Shown here piece after piece: positions 3,963 through 6,846 of a stretch of 6,846 bases of DNA (the first letter of the stretch is position 1; the number at the start of each line of letters is the position of its first letter). The stretch lies in contig KL568529.1 in NCBI GenBank assembly GCA_000715605.1, positions 18,592 through 25,437 on the forward strand, in the 5' to 3' direction. The notes below the pieces were generated by a model. The model worked only from the letters and a program-made list of their open reading frames with translations. It was not told the origin of the DNA and made no database searches. The position numbers and the translations under genes are program-made. The DNA comes from Streptomyces speibonae. GTDB taxonomy: Bacteria > Actinomycetota > Actinomycetes > Streptomycetales > Streptomycetaceae.

Positions 3963-6334
3963 GGGGACACCTCCTTCGCACCGTCCGTCTCGCCGTCCGG
4001 GTCGCCGTCCGTCTCGCTCTCCGTCTCACCGTCGGTGTCGGCTCCCACCTCGGTGAACAGCAGGCTCACCTCGGTGTCCCCGGGCTGCCTGGTACGGCCG
4101 ACGCGGTGGCGTACGCCCAGCCAGGTCATCCACAGCAGCGGCAGCACACCGCCGACGATGAACACCACGTCTCCGGGCAGGCGCAGCCATTCCAGGAACA
4201 CGTTGGTGTCGCCCTGGAGATAACCGAGGCTGCGGGCGTCCGCGTAGCCGCTCTCGACCACCTCGTACAGCTGGAGGGCGCCGCTGGGCAGCAGGGTGGC
4301 GAACGACATCCACGCCAGGCCCAGGTTGAGCGACCAGAACGCGAGCCGGGGCCAGCGGTCCGACCACTTGTTCTCGGGGATGAGATACCGCAGCGCGAAC
4401 ACCGCGAAGCCGACCGCGAGCATGCCGTAGACGCCCATCATCGCGCCGTGCGCGTGGTTGGCCGTCAGCCCGGTGCCCATCTCGTAGTAGGAGACGATCG
4501 GCAGGTTGACCAGGAAGCCGAACACCCCGGCGCCCAGGAAGTTCCAGAAGCCGACCGCGGCCAGGAACATGACCGCCCACCGGTGCGGGAAGGGGGTGTC
4601 CGACGGGCTGTGGCGGCGGGCGCCCATCTGCAGGAAGCTCCACGCCTCCACGGTGAGGAAGAGCAGGGGCACCACTTCGAGGGCGGAGAACGTGGCGCCG
4701 AGCGCGAGGTGTTCGGCGGGCTCGCCCGAGAAGTACAGGTGGTGCATGGTGCCGATCACGCCGCCCGCGCCGTACAGCACGATGTCGAGGAAGATGACGG
4801 CCAGCGCCACCCGTTCGCGGACGACACCGAGCAGGACGAAGAGGTAGGCGACCGTCGCGGTGGTGAACAGCTCCATGAAGTCCTCGACCCACAGGTGCAC
4901 CACGATGAAGCGCCAGAAGTCGGCGGCGGTGAACTGCGTGTCCGGACCGGCCAGCAGGCCGACGGCGTAGAACGCGGGCAGGGCGAGCGCGGCCAGGAAG
5001 AACAGCCACGGCATGTTGGCGACGCTCTCCCCCCGGAGGCGGCGGCGCAGTCCGCGGAAGAGGATGACGACCCAGATCACCATGCCGAGGGTCAGCAGGA
5101 CCTGCCACACGCGCCCGAGGTCCAGGTACTCCCAGCCCTGGTTGCCCAGTTGGGCCCACAGGTCGCCGAGCCAGCCGCGCTGACCGGCCAGTTCGCCCAG
5201 CAGGCTGCCGACGACCACGACGACCAGCGCGCCGAGCAGGACCCGGGTCAGCAGGGCCTGCCGCCGGGGCTCCCAGCCGCGGGAGATCAGCGGGGCGATG
5301 AAGATGCCGATCGCCAGGAACGAGGTGACCACCCAGAAGATCGACAACTGGGTGTGCCAGGTGCGGACCAGGTTGTAGGGCAGCCAGCGGTCCAGCGGGA
5401 CGCCGAAGAAGCTCTGCAGGTCGGCCCGGTAGTGCTGGGCGGCGGAGCCGAGCAGCACCTGGACCAGGAACAGGGCGGCCATGACGAGGAAGAACCACGC
5501 CGTGGCGCGCTGCGCCGGGGTGAGCCGGACCCGGTCGGGCGAGTGGAAGCGCAGCTCGCGATGGTCGCGGTGGTGCCAGCCGAGGAAGTTCCAACGTCCG
5601 AAGGCGGCGAACAGCGCACCGGTCCCCACCAGCAGGAAGATCAGCGACAGCACGCTCCAGGTCACGGTGTGACCGGTCGGCTCGTTGTCGACCAGGGGCT
5701 CGGAGGGCCAGTTGTTGGTGTACGAGTAGTCGTGGCCGGGACGTTCGGCCGCGGCGGTCCACGCCGTCCAGGCGAAGTAGGCCGTGACGTCGTGGATCTC
5801 GCCGGGGTCGGTGATCGCGTCCGGCTTGAGGCCCTGCTTGCCGTCGGGGCTGCCGAGCAGGCCGGCGTAGTGCTCGGTCAGTTCGGCGAAGGCGGCGGCC
5901 TGCGCGTCGCTCCACACCAGGGTGCCGGTGGAGTCGTCGTAGCGGTTGGTGCGGTAGTCGTCGACCGTGCGCTCGTGGGCGTCCGCCGAGTCGCCGCCGT
6001 AGGACTCGCGCACCAGCGCGGCGCTGCGGTTGAGGTAGTCGGCCGTGAAGTCCGGGCCCAGATAGGCGCCGTGGCCGTAGATCGATCCGTACTGCATCAG
6101 TCCGGTGCGCAGGAACACCTTCTGTCCCTCGCGGACGTCGTCACCGGTGAAGACGACCTCGCCGGCGGCGGTGACGGTGCGCTCGGGTATGGGGGGCTGG
6201 GCCTGATAGGTCCGGATCGCCAGGAAACCGAGGACGAAGAAACCGCCGAGCGTGACGAGTACCGCCGCCTGGACCCAGCCGCGGGCGATCAGCCGCGGCC
6301 GCTTGGTTCCGGGTGGTCTGGGTGCTGCTCCCAT
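3959..6334 (-). CDS. norB: Quinol-dependent nitric oxide reductase (qNOR) large subunit
   Basis: Integral membrane haem-copper-superfamily enzyme that reduces 2 NO to N2O with electrons taken directly from quinol, probably menaquinol here. It has 791 residues from the chosen start. The first helix (about 17-42) is followed by the long extracytoplasmic qNOR domain with the GLMQYGSIYGHGAYLGPDFTA signature. This domain has no CxxCH haem c site, which separates it from NorCB. The core holds the expected ligands: low-spin haem b His327 and His629, haem b3 His627, FeB His480, His531 and His532, FeB glutamate Glu484 and the nearby Glu488. The 51-residue gap from His480 to His531 equals that in known NorB. 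The C-terminus is an acidic, repetitive tail (about 757-786). The ATG at 6334 is preferred because AGAAGG (6344-6349) lies nine bases upstream; the ATG at 6355 has no Shine-Dalgarno sequence and would add seven residues. The next gene overlaps the stop by four bases. In an aerobic actinobacterium the role could be NO detoxification, low-oxygen respiration, or both. Confidence 0.96.
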   Translation of the reverse strand: MGAAPRPPGTKRPRLIARGWVQAAVLVTLGGFFVLGFLAIRTYQAQPPIPERTVTAAGEVVFTGDDVREGQKVFLRTGLMQYGSIYGHGAYLGPDFTADYLNRSAALVRESYGGDSADAHERTVDDYRTNRYDDSTGTLVWSDAQAAAFAELTEHYAGLLGSPDGKQGLKPDAITDPGEIHDVTAYFAWTAWTAAAERPGHDYSYTNNWPSEPLVDNEPTGHTVTWSVLSLIFLLVGTGALFAAFGRWNFLGWHHRDHRELRFHSPDRVRLTPAQRATAWFFLVMAALFLVQVLLGSAAQHYRADLQSFFGVPLDRWLPYNLVRTWHTQLSIFWVVTSFLAIGIFIAPLISRGWEPRRQALLTRVLLGALVVVVVGSLLGELAGQRGWLGDLWAQLGNQGWEYLDLGRVWQVLLTLGMVIWVVILFRGLRRRLRGESVANMPWLFFLAALALPAFYAVGLLAGPDTQFTAADFWRFIVVHLWVEDFMELFTTATVAYLFVLLGVVRERVALAVIFLDIVLYGAGGVIGTMHHLYFSGEPAEHLALGATFSALEVVPLLFLTVEAWSFLQMGARRHSPSDTPFPHRWAVMFLAAVGFWNFLGAGVFGFLVNLPIVSYYEMGTGLTANHAHGAMMGVYGMLAVGFAVFALRYLIPENKWSDRWPRLAFWSLNLGLAWMSFATLLPSGALQLYEVVESGYADARSLGYLQGDTNVFLEWLRLPGDVVFIVGGVLPLLWMTWLGVRHRVGRTRQPGDTEVSLLFTEVGADTDGETESETDGDPDGETDGAKEVSP
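3970..3975 (-). promoter_or_regulatory. Strong ribosome binding site for the small membrane protein
   Basis: AGGAGG on the minus strand lies seven bases before the ATG at 3962 and within the last codons of norB. With the ATGA overlap it supports coupled translation of the two genes. Confidence 0.85.
3981..4039 (-). repeat. Short direct repeats encoding the acidic NorB tail
   Basis: The 13-mer ccgtccgtctcgc (plus-strand reading) occurs exactly at 3981-3993 and 4005-4017, a 24-base period that keeps frame, with degenerate copies between and after. It encodes a tail made mainly of Asp, Gly, Glu and Thr (DGETESETDGDPDGETDG). Slippage is a likely source of length variation. Confidence 0.7.
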
Positions 6335-6343
6335 GTGGCATGC

Positions 6344-6349
6344 CCTTCT
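6344..6349 (-). promoter_or_regulatory. Ribosome binding site selecting the norB start at 6334
   Basis: AGAAGG on the minus strand lies nine bases before the ATG at 6334. The upstream in-frame ATG at 6355 is preceded only by a C-rich stretch with no ribosome binding site. Confidence 0.6.
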
Positions 6350-6395
6350 TGACATGGGGCGCCCGTGGAGGGCGCTCTGTCCTGCCCGAAGAGTA

Positions 6396-6436
6396 GTACC
6401 AATGAATTTTGTTTTAATGACGGGGTTCAGTTAAAT
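6396..6436 (-). promoter_or_regulatory. AT-rich upstream region of norB, probable promoter/operator
   Basis: This 41-base stretch is far richer in A and T than the rest of the window. It lies 60-100 bases before the norB start and downstream of the previous gene's terminator. It contains the 13-base mirror-symmetric tract aattttgttttaa (6404-6416) flanked by two aatga copies. No convincing -35/-10 pair or long dyad was found, so the promoter call rests on composition and position. Confidence 0.45.
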
Positions 6437-6471
6437 GAGCCACGTGCCCGCCGAGGGCGGCGGCGACGACA

Positions 6472-6504
6472 ACGGCCCCCCGCCCGGGAAGGGCGGGGGG
6501 CCGT
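6472..6504 (-). terminator. Strong GC-rich terminator hairpin
   Basis: Perfect 14-base arms (6472-6485 and 6491-6504) surround a five-base loop (gggaa). The hairpin starts 19 bases after the stop of the P/Q/G-rich protein gene on the minus strand. It separates that gene from norB, which therefore needs its own promoter. Confidence 0.88.
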
Positions 6505-6523
6505 GACGAGGAGGGGGCCGGGA

Positions 6524-6846
6524 TCAGCCGCGCTGGATGCCCGACGTGTCCTGCAGAACGCCGCGACGGCCGTCCTGCGTCTGCGCGATGAGCGACGGAC
6601 CGCGCTGCTCGACCGCCAGGTACCAGGTACCGGGGGCGAGTTCGGCGATCGGCGTGGGCGAGCCGTCCTCCGGGAACAGCGGACGCGGCACCGGAACGGC
6701 GAACCAGAACGGCGAGAAGTCACCGGCCGGCGCCGGAGCGGCGGGCTGGCCCTGCTGCGGCTGGCCCGGGAAGGGCTGCTGCCCCGGCTGGCCCGGCTGC
6801 GGCTGACCGCCGAAGGAGGCCTGCTGCGCACCGGCACCCGGGTAGC
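6524..6846 (-). CDS. P/Q/G-rich protein of unknown function, C-terminal part only
   Basis: An open frame enters from the window's right edge and ends at TGA (6524-6526). The 107 visible codons lack a start, so the gene is 5' truncated by the window. The first 40 or so residues are low complexity with degenerate repeats such as GQPQPGQPGQQPFPGQPQQG, then AAPAPAG. After this comes a compact-looking domain of about 65 residues, with the segments SPFWFAVPVPRPLF, TWYLAVEQRG and LIAQTQDGRRGVLQDTSG, ending GIQRG. The even codon use and a terminator just downstream support a real gene. I do not recognise the family. A disordered Pro/Gln linker leading to a small globular domain is all that can be said. 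The terminator suggests no operon link to norB. Confidence 0.8.
   Translation of the reverse strand, partial: YPGAGAQQASFGGQPQPGQPGQQPFPGQPQQGQPAAPAPAGDFSPFWFAVPVPRPLFPEDGSPTPIAELAPGTWYLAVEQRGPSLIAQTQDGRRGVLQDTSGIQRG

Noticed and set aside
4106..6352. 748-codon open frame on the plus strand, antisense to norB
   Set aside because: It mirrors norB codons (rich in Glu, Gln, His and Val from the complement of GC-rich codons), shows no domain or membrane pattern, and norB on the other strand has every expected ligand.
6332..6355. norB starting at the ATG at 6355
   Set aside because: No ribosome binding site precedes it, while AGAAGG is well placed for the ATG at 6334. Only seven residues differ, so the alternative is not excluded.

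Overview
The window is high-GC DNA with strong third-position GC bias, GTG starts, a leaderless-looking gene and protein content typical of a streptomycete or close actinobacterial relative. The first 18 bases are not genomic. They match the Tn5/Nextera mosaic-end adapter, so the window opens at an untrimmed read or contig end and the first gene lacks its true 5' end.

Layout, left to right. (1) nt 20-2167, plus strand: 3' part of a large gene for a membrane-anchored copper protein. It has about eight membrane segments, then a cupredoxin domain with a complete type 1 copper site, then a two-domain copper nitrite reductase (NirK, AniA-like) with all type 1, type 2 and catalytic residues. (2) nt 2168-2334: tandem 14-bp repeats, a strong terminator hairpin and the ribosome binding site of the next gene. 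(3) nt 2335-2739, plus: small cysteine-rich DGC-family protein. (4) nt 2753-3511, minus, convergent: winged-helix regulator of the SufR-like/COG2345 type with three C-terminal cysteines suited to an Fe-S cluster. It has a probable leaderless promoter covered by a perfect 15-bp inverted repeat (3531-3566). (5) nt 3588-3962, minus: three-helix membrane protein with a histidine-rich loop, overlapping the norB stop by four bases. (6) nt 3959-6334, minus: quinol-dependent nitric oxide reductase, complete, with all haem b, haem b3 and FeB ligands. (7) nt 6335-6523: AT-rich norB upstream region and a 14-bp GC-rich terminator. (8) nt 6524-6846, minus: 3' end of an unrecognised P/Q/G-rich protein with a conserved-looking C-terminal domain.

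Read together, this is a compact nitrite-to-NO-to-N2O cassette. NirK reduces nitrite to NO outside the membrane, qNOR takes electrons from (mena)quinol and reduces NO to N2O, and the Fe-S-type regulator and its palindromic operator are well placed to sense NO or redox state. The DGC protein and the His-rich membrane protein are unstudied partners whose roles can only be inferred from position. No nitrate reductase, N2O reductase, mobile element, CRISPR array or RNA gene is visible.
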